DNA of 64,000 nt from Nonomuraea typhae (GCF_009760925.1 NZ_VRLV01000011.1:310001-374000); one strand, 5' to 3'; counted from the first letter of the stretch, positions 6,846 through 15,634 are shown. Program-made: numbers and translations. Notes: generated by a model from the letters alone, not told the origin.

Positions 6846-9098
6846 GTGAGCCGATTTATCAGTCTTTTTGTGCTGGCCGCGCTGCTCGCGGTCACACTCG
6901 CCGACCTGGCACCGCCCGCGCCGCGGTCCGCGACCACCGGGTTCAGCGCCGTGCGGGCGCTCGGCGACGTCCGGGAGATCGCCAAGGCGCCGCACCCGAC
7001 CGGCTCACCCGAGAACGACCGCGTCCGCGAACACCTCGTCCGCCGGCTCACCGCGCTCGGCCTCGACACGCGGGTGCACGAGAGCGTGGGCGTCTTCCCC
7101 GTCAAGCACGACGGCCCCGCCTCCGTCGGCAAGGTCCGCAACATCGTCGCCACCCGCCCCGGCACCGCCTCCACCGGACGCGTCATCCTGGCCGCCCACT
7201 ACGACTCCGCCCCCGGCGCACCCGGCGCCGGGGACGACGGCGCCGGGATCGCGGCCCTGCTGGAGGTCGCCCGCAACCTGCCGCAGAACCTCCGCAACGA
7301 CGTCATCTTCCTGCTCACCGACGCCGAGGAGCCCGGCCTGCTCGGCGCCGAGGCGTTCGCGCGGGACAACCGCTTCGACGGGCCCGTCGTCGTCCTCAAC
7401 CACGAGGCCCGCGGCGTGCGCGGCACCGTGCAGATGTTCCGCTCCTCCGGCCCCTTCGGCGAGGTGTACGGCAGCGCCGCCCCGCACCCCTCGGCCGACT
7501 CGGCCTTCGCCTCGCTCATGGCCGTCATGCCCAACAACACCGACTTCCACGTCTTCGACCAGGCCGGCTGGATGGGACTCGACTCGGCCTTCATCGGCGG
7601 CGGCGCCTACTACCACACACCCCTCGACGACCCCGCCCACCTGGACCCCGGCAGCCTCCAGCAGATGGGCGACAACGCCCTGGCCGTCGCCACCGCGCTG
7701 GCCGGCCGTGACCTGCGCGCGCTGGGCACCGGGGAGTCGGTCTTCTTCACCGTGCCGGGTGGGATGATCCGGTATCCGGGATGGCTGGAGATCCCCATCG
7801 CCGTGCTCGCGCTGGCGCTCGTCGCCGGGCTGATCGTGCTGCTGCGGCGGCGCGGGCTGGTGACCCTGCCACGCACGCTCGGGGCGGCCGGGCTCTCGCT
7901 GGTGACCGTCGTGCTGGCGGGCGCCTCGGGGTATGCGCTGTGGCCGCTGCTCAAGGTGCTGCGTCCCGACTACGGCGCGATGTTCACCGGGGATCCCTAT
8001 CGGCCCTGGTTGTACCAGGCGGCGTTGCTGGTGTTCGTGGCGGCGATCGTGCTGGTCTGCGTGACCCTCTTCCGCCGCCTGGCAACCCCCCGCCCGGCGA
8101 CTCCGGCGCGGTCCGCCACGTCTCCCGTGCGGGGTTCCGCTGTGCCGGGCTCTCCCGTGGCTTCCGCTCGGGGCGGCGGTCACGAGCGGTCCCTCATCGG
8201 GCCGGCGGCCGGGGCGCTGCTCCTGGTCGCGCTGCTCGGGCTGCTGTCGGCACTGCTGCTGCCCGGCGGCTCGCACGGCTTCGCCTGGCCGGCGCTCTTC
8301 GCGGCGCTCGGCTGGATGGTCTCCTTGTTCCTGCCCCGGGGCGGGATCGTCGCGCTGACCCTCGGACTCGTCCCCGCGGCCGTCATGCTGGGCGGCACGG
8401 CCCTGACCAGCCTGGACATCGGGCTGCGCATCGGCGGCGTCATCTCGGCCCCCCACTTCGCCCTCCTGCTGCTGCTCCTGCTGCCGATCGTGGCCTTCGC
8501 GCCGCGCCGCCGTACCACTCTGCTCGTGCTGCCCGTCGCGGCGGTCGTGCTGATCGCGGCCGGACTGGCCGCGGACCGCTTCGACACCGCCCACCCGCGC
8601 CAGGACGCCGTCGCCTACGCGGTCGACACGGCGGCGAAGGAAGCGCGCTGGGGGCGTTTCGGCGGCGTCAGCGCCGACAGCGCCCGCTTCTTCGGCGAGG
8701 TGGACATGGTGACGAGCCCGGCGCCGGTCGCGCCGTTGCGGGCGCCGGAGCTGACCGTGCTCAAGGACGTCACCTCGGGCGGCACGAGAACGCTGACGGT
8801 CCGGCTCACCCCGGCGGGCCCGGCTCCGGCGGTCGGGCTGGGCGTCGGGAAGCCGGGGGCGAAGATCACGGTCGCGGACCGGGATCTCGGCGAGCGCAGC
8901 GGGTTCACCTTCCACGCGCCGCCGGCCGGCGGGGTGGAGGCCACGCTGGCGGTACCCGCGGGCGAGACCCAGATCCGGATTTTTCAGCATGTGTACGACA
9001 TGTCGGTGATTCCGGGATATCGGCTTCCGGCGGAGACCATGCAGATGCGGCCGCTGGCGACCGCCTTCCTGACGAAGATTGTCGCCCCCGCCCGCTAG
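6846..9098 (+). CDS. Membrane-anchored M28 family zinc metallopeptidase
   Basis: 750 residues. A hydrophobic N-terminal segment (residues ~1-22) is followed by an M28 aminopeptidase domain with di-zinc ligands: His118 and Asp120 in AAHYDS, Asp130 in GAGDDGAG, the catalytic Glu in TDAEEPGLLG, Glu187 in NHEARG, and a late His in YYHTPLDD. The second half has about eight transmembrane segments and ends in an extracytoplasmic beta-rich region. This matches Fxna/ER-aminopeptidase-like M28 proteins. The catalytic domain should face outside. GTG 6846 has no ribosome site; TACTGT at 6832-6837 suggests a leaderless transcript. Confidence 0.88.
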   Translation: MSRFISLFVLAALLAVTLADLAPPAPRSATTGFSAVRALGDVREIAKAPHPTGSPENDRVREHLVRRLTALGLDTRVHESVGVFPVKHDGPASVGKVRNIVATRPGTASTGRVILAAHYDSAPGAPGAGDDGAGIAALLEVARNLPQNLRNDVIFLLTDAEEPGLLGAEAFARDNRFDGPVVVLNHEARGVRGTVQMFRSSGPFGEVYGSAAPHPSADSAFASLMAVMPNNTDFHVFDQAGWMGLDSAFIGGGAYYHTPLDDPAHLDPGSLQQMGDNALAVATALAGRDLRALGTGESVFFTVPGGMIRYPGWLEIPIAVLALALVAGLIVLLRRRGLVTLPRTLGAAGLSLVTVVLAGASGYALWPLLKVLRPDYGAMFTGDPYRPWLYQAALLVFVAAIVLVCVTLFRRLATPRPATPARSATSPVRGSAVPGSPVASARGGGHERSLIGPAAGALLLVALLGLLSALLLPGGSHGFAWPALFAALGWMVSLFLPRGGIVALTLGLVPAAVMLGGTALTSLDIGLRIGGVISAPHFALLLLLLLPIVAFAPRRRTTLLVLPVAAVVLIAAGLAADRFDTAHPRQDAVAYAVDTAAKEARWGRFGGVSADSARFFGEVDMVTSPAPVAPLRAPELTVLKDVTSGGTRTLTVRLTPAGPAPAVGLGVGKPGAKITVADRDLGERSGFTFHAPPAGGVEATLAVPAGETQIRIFQHVYDMSVIPGYRLPAETMQMRPLATAFLTKIVAPAR

Positions 9099-9101
9099 CC
9101 T
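9096..9101 (+). promoter_or_regulatory. -10 box for leaderless radA
   Basis: TAGCCT lies exactly 7 nt before the radA ATG at 9109, inside the 10-bp gap after the peptidase stop codon. No Shine-Dalgarno sequence is present. No convincing -35. Confidence 0.4.
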
Positions 9102-9108
9102 GCTCCGC

Positions 9109-10506
9109 ATGGCCAAGACTGCTACCGGTTACCGCTGCACCGAGTGCGGCTGGCGCACGCTCAAGTGGGTCGGCCGCTGCGGTGAGTGCCAGGCGTGGGG
9201 CACGGTCGACGAAGAGGGCGCCCGCGGCGCAAACGTCGTGCAGGCCGGCGCCACCACGGCCCCCGCCGTGCCGATCAACCAGGTCAAGGCCGAGGTGGCC
9301 GTCGCGCGCAGCACCGGCGTGGGCGAGCTCGACCGGGTGCTCGGCGGCGGCGTCGTGCCCGGCGCGGTCATGCTGCTGGCCGGCGAGCCGGGCATCGGCA
9401 AGTCCACGCTGCTGCTGGAGGCGGCGGCCTCCATCGCCCGGCGCGCCACCGTCCTCTACATCACCGGCGAGGAGTCCGCCGCCCAGGTCCGGCTGCGCGC
9501 CGACCGCATCGGCGCGCTGCGCGACAACCTCTACCTCGCCGCGGAGACCGAGTTGTCCGCGCTGGTGGCGCACGTGGAGAAGGTCCAGCCGCGCTTCCTG
9601 GTGGTCGACTCCGTGCAGACGATCGGCTCGGCCCAGGCCACCGGCGTGCCCGGCGGCGTCACCCAGGTGCGCGAGGTCGCGGCCAACCTCGTCCGCCTGG
9701 CCAAGGAGCGCAACATGGCCACCGTGCTGGTCGGCCACGTCACCAAGGAAGGCTCGATCGCCGGCCCGCGCACGCTGGAGCACCTCGTCGACGTCGTGCT
9801 CAACTTCGAGGGCGACCGCCACTCGCGGCTGCGCCTGGTGCGCGCGGTGAAGAACCGCTTCGGCCCCACCGACGAGGTCGGCTGCTTCGACCTGCACGAG
9901 CGCGGCATCGAGGGCATCTCCGACCCCACCGGGCTGTTCGTCTCGCAGCGCAGCAAGCCCGTCCCCGGCACCTGCGTCACCGTCACCGTCGAAGGCACCC
10001 GCCCGCTGCCCGCCGAGGTCCAGGCGCTGGTCGCCCGCACCGAAGCCCAGCAGCCTCGGCGCACCACCTCCGGCCTCGACTCCTACCGGGTGCAGCTGGT
10101 GCTGGCCGTACTCGAACGCAGGCTCAACGCCAAGCTGGGCGGCTGCGACGTGTTCACCGCCACGGTCGGCGGCCTGAAAATCGCCGACCCGGCCGTCGAC
10201 TTGTCGGTTATGCTCGCGGTGGCCAGCGCGGCCGGCGACAAACCGCTGCCCGCCGGCCTCGTCGCGCTCGGCGAGGTCGGGCTGGCCGGGGAGCTGCGGC
10301 CGGTCAAAGACGTCCGACGGCGGCTCACCGAAGCCGCGCGGCTCGGCTTCACCCGCGCGCTCGTCCCCGCCGGCTCCCTGGAGGAGGCCGGCAACAAGCG
10401 CGCCGGCCAGCGCGCGCTGGTGCCCGTCGGACCGGTCTCCTTCGCGCCCGGCTTCGAAGTCGTCCAGGCCGAGAACGTGTGGGACGCACTCACACACGTC
10501 ACATAG
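9109..10506 (+). CDS. radA: DNA repair protein RadA/Sms
   Basis: 465 residues with all hallmarks of RadA: a four-cysteine zinc finger (Cys10, 13, 24, 27), a RecA-like ATPase with Walker A GEPGIGKST (92-100) and Walker B LVVDSVQT, the RadA-specific KNRFG motif (248-252), and a C-terminal Lon-protease-like domain. RadA is a branch-migration helicase that processes recombination intermediates. Directly downstream is disA, the usual actinobacterial and bacillar order. RadA is reported to bind DisA and dampen c-di-AMP synthesis. Confidence 0.97.
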   Translation: MAKTATGYRCTECGWRTLKWVGRCGECQAWGTVDEEGARGANVVQAGATTAPAVPINQVKAEVAVARSTGVGELDRVLGGGVVPGAVMLLAGEPGIGKSTLLLEAAASIARRATVLYITGEESAAQVRLRADRIGALRDNLYLAAETELSALVAHVEKVQPRFLVVDSVQTIGSAQATGVPGGVTQVREVAANLVRLAKERNMATVLVGHVTKEGSIAGPRTLEHLVDVVLNFEGDRHSRLRLVRAVKNRFGPTDEVGCFDLHERGIEGISDPTGLFVSQRSKPVPGTCVTVTVEGTRPLPAEVQALVARTEAQQPRRTTSGLDSYRVQLVLAVLERRLNAKLGGCDVFTATVGGLKIADPAVDLSVMLAVASAAGDKPLPAGLVALGEVGLAGELRPVKDVRRRLTEAARLGFTRALVPAGSLEEAGNKRAGQRALVPVGPVSFAPGFEVVQAENVWDALTHVT

Positions 10507-10544
10507 CCCGGCTAAGCTGGGATTGAGTACTACACGGGGGTCAG

Positions 10545-11630
10545 GTGCCAAACGACAGGAGTCTTGACGACCGCCGTCGCGAAGCCCTGGCCGCAGTGGC
10601 CCCGGGCACGCAGCTGCGCGACGGCCTGGAGCGGATCCTGCGCGGGCAGACCGGCGGCCTCATCGTGCTGGGCTACAACCCCACGGTCGAGGACCTGTGC
10701 TCCGGCGGCTTCGAGCTCGACGTCGAGTTCTCCCCCACCCGCCTGCGCGAACTGGCCAAGATGGACGGCGCCATCGTCGTCCACCACGACGAGGCCAAAA
10801 TCGTCCGCGCCGCCGTCCACCTGGTCCCCGACCCGTCCATCCCCACCGACGAATCCGGCACCCGGCACCGCACCGCCCAGCGCGTGGCCCGCCAGACCGG
10901 CCTGCCGATCATCGCCATCAGCAAGTCCATGCGCATCATCGCCCTCTACCTCGACGGCATCCGCTACGTCCTGGAGGAGTCCGCCGCGATCCTCTCCCGC
11001 GCCAACCAGGCCCTGGCCACGCTCGAGCGCTACAAGCACCGCCTCGACGAGGTCTCCGGCACCCTGTCGGCACTGGAGATCGAGGACCTGGTGACCGTCC
11101 GCGACGTGGCCGCCGTGGCCCAGCGCCTGGAGATGGTCCGCCGCATCAACGACGAGATCAAGGGCTACGTGGTCGAACTCGGCACCGACGGCCGCCTGCT
11201 CTCGCTCCAGCTCGACGAACTGGTCGCCGGCGTCGACTCCGAGCGCGAACTCGTCGTCCGCGACTACCTCCCCGCCCCCGCGGGCCGCCGCCACCGCGCC
11301 TTCACCGAGGCCCTGCACGCCCTGGACCGCCTGGACGGCAGCCAGCTCCTCGACCTGACTGCCGTAGCCCACGTCCTGGGCCACAGCGGCAACGAAACCC
11401 TGGACAGCCCGGTCAGCCCTCGCGGCTTCCGCCTGCTGGCCAAGGTCCCCCGCCTGCCCGCCACGGTCGTGGACCGCCTGGTGGACCACTTCGGCGGGCT
11501 CCAGAAGCTCCTGGCCGCCAGCATCGACGACCTCCAGGCAGTGGGCGGCGTGGGCGAGTCCCGCGCCCGCAGCGTCCGCGAGGGCCTCTCCCGCCTCGCC
11601 GAATCCAGCATCCTCGAACGCTACGTATAG
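10545..11630 (+). CDS. disA: DNA integrity scanning diadenylate cyclase DisA
   Basis: 361 residues, full length. The N-terminal DAC domain has the DGA motif (74-76) and the RHRT motif (107-110) that bind ATP and build the active site. A helical linker and a C-terminal helix-hairpin-helix DNA-binding domain (LQAVGGVGESRARSV) follow. DisA makes cyclic di-AMP from two ATP and senses branched DNA. It starts at GTG 10545, 38 bp after radA. A c-di-AMP riboswitch controlling a cell-wall hydrolase lies in this same window at ~22.9 kb, so both ends of the signalling pathway are visible here. Confidence 0.97.
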   Translation: MPNDRSLDDRRREALAAVAPGTQLRDGLERILRGQTGGLIVLGYNPTVEDLCSGGFELDVEFSPTRLRELAKMDGAIVVHHDEAKIVRAAVHLVPDPSIPTDESGTRHRTAQRVARQTGLPIIAISKSMRIIALYLDGIRYVLEESAAILSRANQALATLERYKHRLDEVSGTLSALEIEDLVTVRDVAAVAQRLEMVRRINDEIKGYVVELGTDGRLLSLQLDELVAGVDSERELVVRDYLPAPAGRRHRAFTEALHALDRLDGSQLLDLTAVAHVLGHSGNETLDSPVSPRGFRLLAKVPRLPATVVDRLVDHFGGLQKLLAASIDDLQAVGGVGESRARSVREGLSRLAESSILERYV

Positions 11631-12156
11631 CCGCTCCGCGCTCGCTGCTCGCAGTCGCGCGGGCTTGGGGTTCATGATCGTGTACGGCGGGGCCTGGTTA
11701 CCCGCACCGCCGTCGTGGGCCGGCCTCTGTCACGCGGTAGTCGTGAGGGCTCACGGGGTGCTCGCCGTTACAACGCGATCCTGAACACGCGGCGTGCCTG
11801 GGCCGGCCGCCGTCCCCGTTGCGCCGGAAGGCGGCCGTCGAGCTCCCCACCGCCCCGGCGCTTTGCGCTCCCGCGCCCCACACCCCTGCACCACCGCGCC
11901 TCTACGCCCCGGCGCCCTACCCTCGCCTCCCGCGCTCCCGCGCTTCCGCGCTCCCGGGCTCCCGGGCTCCCGCGCCCCACACCCCTGCACCACCGCGCCT
12001 CTACGTCCCCGGCCGCTCTACCCTCGCCTCCCGCGCACCCTCGTGCCCCCGCGCCCTGTCTCGCGGCACACCTGCGCTTCCCGCGGCCCCACGCCCCTGC
12101 GCCACACGCTCCCGCGCTCCCGCGCTCCGGCACCCTGCGCTTTTCGGGCCGAGGTG
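11631..12156. repeat. GC-rich intergenic region with degenerate direct repeats
   Basis: No gene is seen in this 526-bp stretch. From ~11865 to ~12130 it consists of C/G-rich sequence built on CTCCCGCG-like words. Two ~70-bp copies (11867-11936 and 11967-12036, period ~100 bp) share the core CCCCACACCCCTGCACCACC (11874 and 11975), and a third, diverged copy follows at ~12070-12120. Open frames across it on both strands are products of the high G+C content. Confidence 0.7.
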
Positions 12157-12825
12157 CTAGCGGAGGTGGAAGACGACCAAGGGGCTCTTGAGTTTGCCCA
12201 TGCGGGCGACGGCCACGTAGGTGCCGGGGAGGGCGCTGACGCGGGCGGTGGTGCAGTCGGTGCGGGAGCGTTTGCGGTCCCAGTCGATCGAGCGGACGTA
12301 CGGGATGCCGCGCTCCAGCCTTTCCACGCTGCTCGTGTCGCCGCTCACGCAGTCGGACGTGGACCAGATGCGGTCCTCTCCCGAGGTGATGCGGATCTCC
12401 ATGGTGCGCGGGCCCACGTCGGTGGTGCACATGACGGGGCCGGTGTTGACCAGGGTGGCCATCAGGTTCGGCAGCGCGCCGGCCGGGTAGACGTCCTGCC
12501 GGCCCTTCAGGCTCAGGACCAGGTCGGTGTGGTCGCAGGGGGCTCCGGGGCGGCTGACCCGGGTCGGGGTCGGGGTGGCCTTGGTGGTGGTCGGGGTGGG
12601 GCTGGCCGTACCCAGGGCGAGGGTGCGGAGGCCGGCGAGCAGCGGATCGGCGGCGGGCGGCCCGCTGGTCGCGGTCTGGGCGCTGGAGCGCGGCTGCGGC
12701 CCGCCGGAGCCGCTGGAGCACGCCCACGCCACGACGGCGACCACCACCAGCACGCCGACCAGCACGCTCATACGTCGACGCCAGTAGACGTCGCCGCCAT
12801 CGCCACGCATCGCATCCGAATCCAT
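12157..12825 (-). CDS. Membrane-anchored extracytoplasmic protein of unknown function
   Basis: 222 residues. A short basic N-terminus (YWRRR) is followed by one transmembrane segment (residues ~20-37) ending AWACSSGSGG, then a Ser/Thr/Pro-rich linker with SPTPTTTKATPTPT and a C-terminal domain with four cysteines that looks like a small beta-sandwich (TLVNTGPVMC, MEIRITSGEDRIW). The cysteine after the membrane segment is not in a canonical lipobox, so I call it membrane-anchored rather than lipoprotein. The gene is divergent from mutY, with 78 bp between starts. No function can be assigned. Confidence 0.75.
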   Translation of the reverse strand: MDSDAMRGDGGDVYWRRRMSVLVGVLVVVAVVAWACSSGSGGPQPRSSAQTATSGPPAADPLLAGLRTLALGTASPTPTTTKATPTPTRVSRPGAPCDHTDLVLSLKGRQDVYPAGALPNLMATLVNTGPVMCTTDVGPRTMEIRITSGEDRIWSTSDCVSGDTSSVERLERGIPYVRSIDWDRKRSRTDCTTARVSALPGTYVAVARMGKLKSPLVVFHLR

Positions 12826-12890
12826 ACGGACAGCATGGTAATCAATGAGCCACCGAGGGTGACGACACGCCGTCCGCGGCCATCTCGGCG

Positions 12891-12896
12891 TACGCT
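12891..12896 (+). promoter_or_regulatory. -10 box for leaderless mutY
   Basis: TACGCT ends 7 nt before the GTG at 12904, and no Shine-Dalgarno is present. The same geometry is seen at many starts in this window. Confidence 0.4.
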
Positions 12897-12903
12897 GGGG
12901 CGC

Positions 12904-13776
12904 GTGCTCGAGCCGATCCTCCTACACACCCCCGTTCTGGAGTGGTACGCCGACAACGCCCGGGATCTGCCGTGGCGTGCCGATGGCGCGACGCCGTGGG
13001 GCGTGCTGGTGAGCGAGATCATGCTGCAGCAGACTCCGGTCAGCCGGGTGCTGCCGATCTGGCACGAGTGGATGGAGCGCTGGCCCACGCCCAAGGCGCT
13101 GGCTGTGGCGCCGCCGGGCGAGGCCGTACGCCATTGGGGCAGGTTGGGCTATCCGCGGCGGGCGTTGCGGCTGCACGCGTGCGCCAGGGCGATCACGGAC
13201 GAGCACGGCGGCGAGGTGCCGTGCGATCATGCGACGCTGCTGGGCCTGCCGGGGATCGGTGAGTACACCGCGGCGGCTGTGGCGAGTTTCGCGTTCGGGG
13301 GGCGGCATGCCGTCCTCGACACGAATGTGCGGCGGGTGTTCGCGCGGGCGGTTCGCGGTGATGAGTACCCGCCGACCGCGACGTCAGCCGCCGAGCGCCG
13401 GCTGGCCGAGGCGCTTCTGCCCGCATTGGGCGCGCCTCGGTGGGGTGTGGCCGTCATGGAGCTGGGCGCCCTGGTGTGTACGGCCCGCAGCCCGCGATGT
13501 GCCGACTGCCCGATCACGGACCTGTGCGCCTGGCGTCTGGCGGGCAAACCACCGCATGACGGGCCGGCGCGCAAGGGGCAGACGTATGCCGGGACCGACC
13601 GGCAGTGCCGTGGCCGGCTCCTGGCCGTGCTGCGCGCCGCCCACGGGCCGGTGCCGAAGGCGGCGCTGGACGCGGTCTGGGACGACCACGTCCAGCGCGA
13701 GCGCGCCCTCGACGGCCTGGTCACGGATGGCCTGGCCGAATACCTGGACGACGGCACCTATCGCCTGCCCGCTTAG
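12904..13776 (+). CDS. mutY: A/G-specific adenine glycosylase MutY
   Basis: 290 residues. Catalytic Glu38 in SEIMLQQTP, helix-hairpin-helix LLGLPGIGEYTAAAV (112-126), catalytic Asp139 in VLDTNVRR, and the [4Fe-4S] cluster cysteines 192, 199, 202, 208 with exact C-x6-C-x2-C-x5-C spacing. It removes adenine mispaired with 8-oxoguanine. The C-terminal part is short, so the 8-oxoG-recognising NUDIX-like domain of longer MutY proteins is missing, as is usual in actinobacteria. I chose GTG 12904 because the catalytic domain begins at once and a -10 box sits 7 nt upstream. It ends convergently with the cupin gene, the two overlapping by 4 bp. Confidence 0.95.
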   Translation: MLEPILLHTPVLEWYADNARDLPWRADGATPWGVLVSEIMLQQTPVSRVLPIWHEWMERWPTPKALAVAPPGEAVRHWGRLGYPRRALRLHACARAITDEHGGEVPCDHATLLGLPGIGEYTAAAVASFAFGGRHAVLDTNVRRVFARAVRGDEYPPTATSAAERRLAEALLPALGAPRWGVAVMELGALVCTARSPRCADCPITDLCAWRLAGKPPHDGPARKGQTYAGTDRQCRGRLLAVLRAAHGPVPKAALDAVWDDHVQRERALDGLVTDGLAEYLDDGTYRLPA

Positions 13777-14150
13777 GCGATCCATGCCGGGGTGCCGAAC
13801 TCGGTGCCGTCGGTGCCGAAGGCCCGGGCGTCGCCCTGGGCGGTGACCACGGCGGTGTAGCCCTGGTCGGCGTCGGCCACGACGCGCCGGGCCGTACGCG
13901 GGGGCATGATCACGGTGTCGCCGGCCTGCACGGTGAGCGTCTCCTGGCCGAGTTCAACGGTGGCCGCACCGGTGAGCCAGGTCCAGATCTGCTCGGCGTC
14001 GAAGTCGTGCAGCGGCCCTTGGGCGCCGGGCTTGGCCTCGACCTGCCAGAGGGATCGGCTCGCGCCGCCCTGGGTGGGCGAGGCGAGGGTGGTCATGATG
14101 CCGTTGGGGGTTTCGGTGACGCGGGCGTCGGCGTGCTGGATGAGAGTCAA
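13773..14150 (-). CDS. Cupin domain protein
   Basis: 125 residues forming a single small cupin barrel: PLHDFDAEQIWTWLTG and AGDTVIMPPRTARRV correspond to the two cupin motifs. The usual HxH of motif 1 is degenerate (H-D-F-D), so metal binding is uncertain. The start is set at TTG 14150 because GGAGAT lies 4-10 nt upstream; an upstream TTG at 14177 would fall inside the operator. It is divergent from a MarR regulator across a shared palindromic operator, so it is probably the regulated target. Function unknown. Confidence 0.8.
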   Translation of the reverse strand: MTLIQHADARVTETPNGIMTTLASPTQGGASRSLWQVEAKPGAQGPLHDFDAEQIWTWLTGAATVELGQETLTVQAGDTVIMPPRTARRVVADADQGYTAVVTAQGDARAFGTDGTEFGTPAWIA

Positions 14151-14170
14151 GGGGATCTCCTGCGGTAAGA

Positions 14171-14211
14171 TAGACAATCAAGTTGTCCATTAAGGTAAAT
14201 GAGGTTGTCTA
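14171..14211. promoter_or_regulatory. Operator between cupin and MarR genes
   Basis: A perfect 7-bp inverted repeat, TAGACAA (14171-14177) and TTGTCTA (14205-14211), encloses a further TTGTC (14183-14187), which forms its own dyad GACAA-N5-TTGTC with the left half. Sites of this form in divergent promoters are typical MarR operators. The A+T content is clearly higher than in the surroundings. Confidence 0.6.
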
Positions 14212-14213
14212 TC

Positions 14214-14684
14214 ATGTCAAGCGAACCCCCTGGCTTCGAGTTGCCCCTGCGGCTGTTCATGGCGTTTCGCATGATCATCGATGCGCTCCATGCCGAGCTG
14301 GCCCGGCAGGGGCACCCGGACATGCGGCCCATGTACGGCTTCGTCATGCAGGCCATCGGGTCTCGTGGCACCACGGCCGTGGAGCTGGGGCGTGCCCTCG
14401 GCGTCTCCAAGCAGGCGGCCGGCAAGACCGTCGAGACGCTGGAACGGCTCGGCTACGTCGTGCGCACCGTCGACCCCGCCGACTCCCGCTACAAGATCGT
14501 CAACCTGACCCCGCACGGGGTGGACGCGCTGGCCAGATCGGCCCGCATCTTCGACGACCTGCGCCGTACGTGGGCCGACGCCCTGGGCGAGGACCGGCTA
14601 CGCGCCCTGGAGCAGGACCTGCGCACCATGACCCCGCCCGACTTCTTCCGCCTGGACATCCCCGGCTGGTTCGGGGGCCTGTGA
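14214..14684 (+). CDS. MarR family transcriptional regulator
   Basis: 156 residues with a winged helix-turn-helix (TTAVELGRALGVSKQAAGKTV, then wing RTVDPADSRYKIV) flanked by helices for dimerisation. ATG 14214 is preferred over ATG 14199 because GAGG sits 9 nt upstream and the operator repeat ends just before it. The gene is divergent from the cupin gene and should repress both. No ligand can be inferred. Confidence 0.9.
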   Translation: MSSEPPGFELPLRLFMAFRMIIDALHAELARQGHPDMRPMYGFVMQAIGSRGTTAVELGRALGVSKQAAGKTVETLERLGYVVRTVDPADSRYKIVNLTPHGVDALARSARIFDDLRRTWADALGEDRLRALEQDLRTMTPPDFFRLDIPGWFGGL

Positions 14685-14695
14685 CCCGGAGAAGC

Positions 14696-15634
14696 TCAGG
14701 CGGCCAGCTGGAGACCCAGGTTCGTCAGGCTGGTACGCGCCCAGTCCAGCTCCTCGGCCAGCAGCGACACCAGCGCGCCAGGCCCCTTGGCCCGGCCGGG
14801 CACCGCCAGGTTGTGGGTCTCGACCTCGATGTGGGCGGTGCCGTTGACCGCGCCCGACAACATCGCCGTCAGCGTGTCGTGGAGGACGGGACCGGTGCTC
14901 GGGTTCTCGTCCGTGTGGTTGTGCACGTGCCCCAGCTTGACGACCGGCGCACCGGCGGCCGCCAGCCCGCGCAGCGCCTCCTCCGGCTCCTCGACCCCGC
15001 AGGCCAGGTGACAGGCGTCCAGGCAGACGCCCAGGTGCTCGGAGTCGATCCCGCAGACCCGCTCCAGCGCCTGCTCGGTCGTCTCCAGCACGCATCCCGG
15101 CCACGGCTCGAAGCCGACCCGGATCGTCTTGCCGGTGACGCTGTAGATCCCGCGCAGCTCGCGGGCCAGCCGCTCCAGCCGCTTGGTCGCGATCGTGTGC
15201 AGATCCGACGGCCAGTCACGCCGCCACCCGATCGGGATGGTGGAGATGCTCCCGAACCGCACGTCCTCCGGCAGCAGGAACGCCAGGATCTTGGCCAGCG
15301 CCATCGTGTACCGGTACCGCTCCGGCTTCGCCCAGTCCGGCCCCGGCACCTCCTGGTTGCGCCCACCGGTGCCGTTGAGGCTGACGACCTCCAGCCCACG
15401 CTCCTCCAGCGAACGGCGCAGCCGTACCAGCTCAATGCGGTCAGCCGTCAGGTGATCGGCCACCGCGGGAGACAGCCACAGCCCGATCCCCATCCGCTCC
15501 ACGCCCAGCCGCTTGCGCACCGGAACCGCGTAGCGGGTCAGGTGGGCGATCAGGTTCTCCAGGTCCTCCGCCGGGTGCACGCCTGCGTTGTAGGCCAGGT
15601 GAACGAGCGTTCCGTCGTCGTGACGCAGGCGCAT
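14696..15634 (-). CDS. EboE-like TIM-barrel protein (metabolite traffic family)
   Basis: 312 residues. The opening (LVHLAYNAGVHPAEDLENL), AVPVRKRLG, GIGLWLSP, FGSISTIPIGWR, VGFEPWPGCVLET and LGVCLDACHLAC follow the EboE family of xylose-isomerase-like proteins, which belongs to the ebo cluster linked to export of scytonemin- or eustigmatic-type metabolites. EboE usually sits with EboA, B, C and F; none of these is adjacent, so the gene is an orphan here. The region after EVVSLNG is shorter than I expect for the family. I chose ATG 15634 because GGAGGAAG is just upstream. It converges on the MarR gene. Confidence 0.75.
   Translation of the reverse strand: MRLRHDDGTLVHLAYNAGVHPAEDLENLIAHLTRYAVPVRKRLGVERMGIGLWLSPAVADHLTADRIELVRLRRSLEERGLEVVSLNGTGGRNQEVPGPDWAKPERYRYTMALAKILAFLLPEDVRFGSISTIPIGWRRDWPSDLHTIATKRLERLARELRGIYSVTGKTIRVGFEPWPGCVLETTEQALERVCGIDSEHLGVCLDACHLACGVEEPEEALRGLAAAGAPVVKLGHVHNHTDENPSTGPVLHDTLTAMLSGAVNGTAHIEVETHNLAVPGRAKGPGALVSLLAEELDWARTSLTNLGLQLAA

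Noticed and set aside
11794..12900. N-terminal extension of MutY by ~370 codons
   Set aside because: The upstream part is repeat-derived low-complexity sequence and runs across the opposing membrane-protein gene. The MutY domain begins at GTG 12904 with a -10 box at the right distance.
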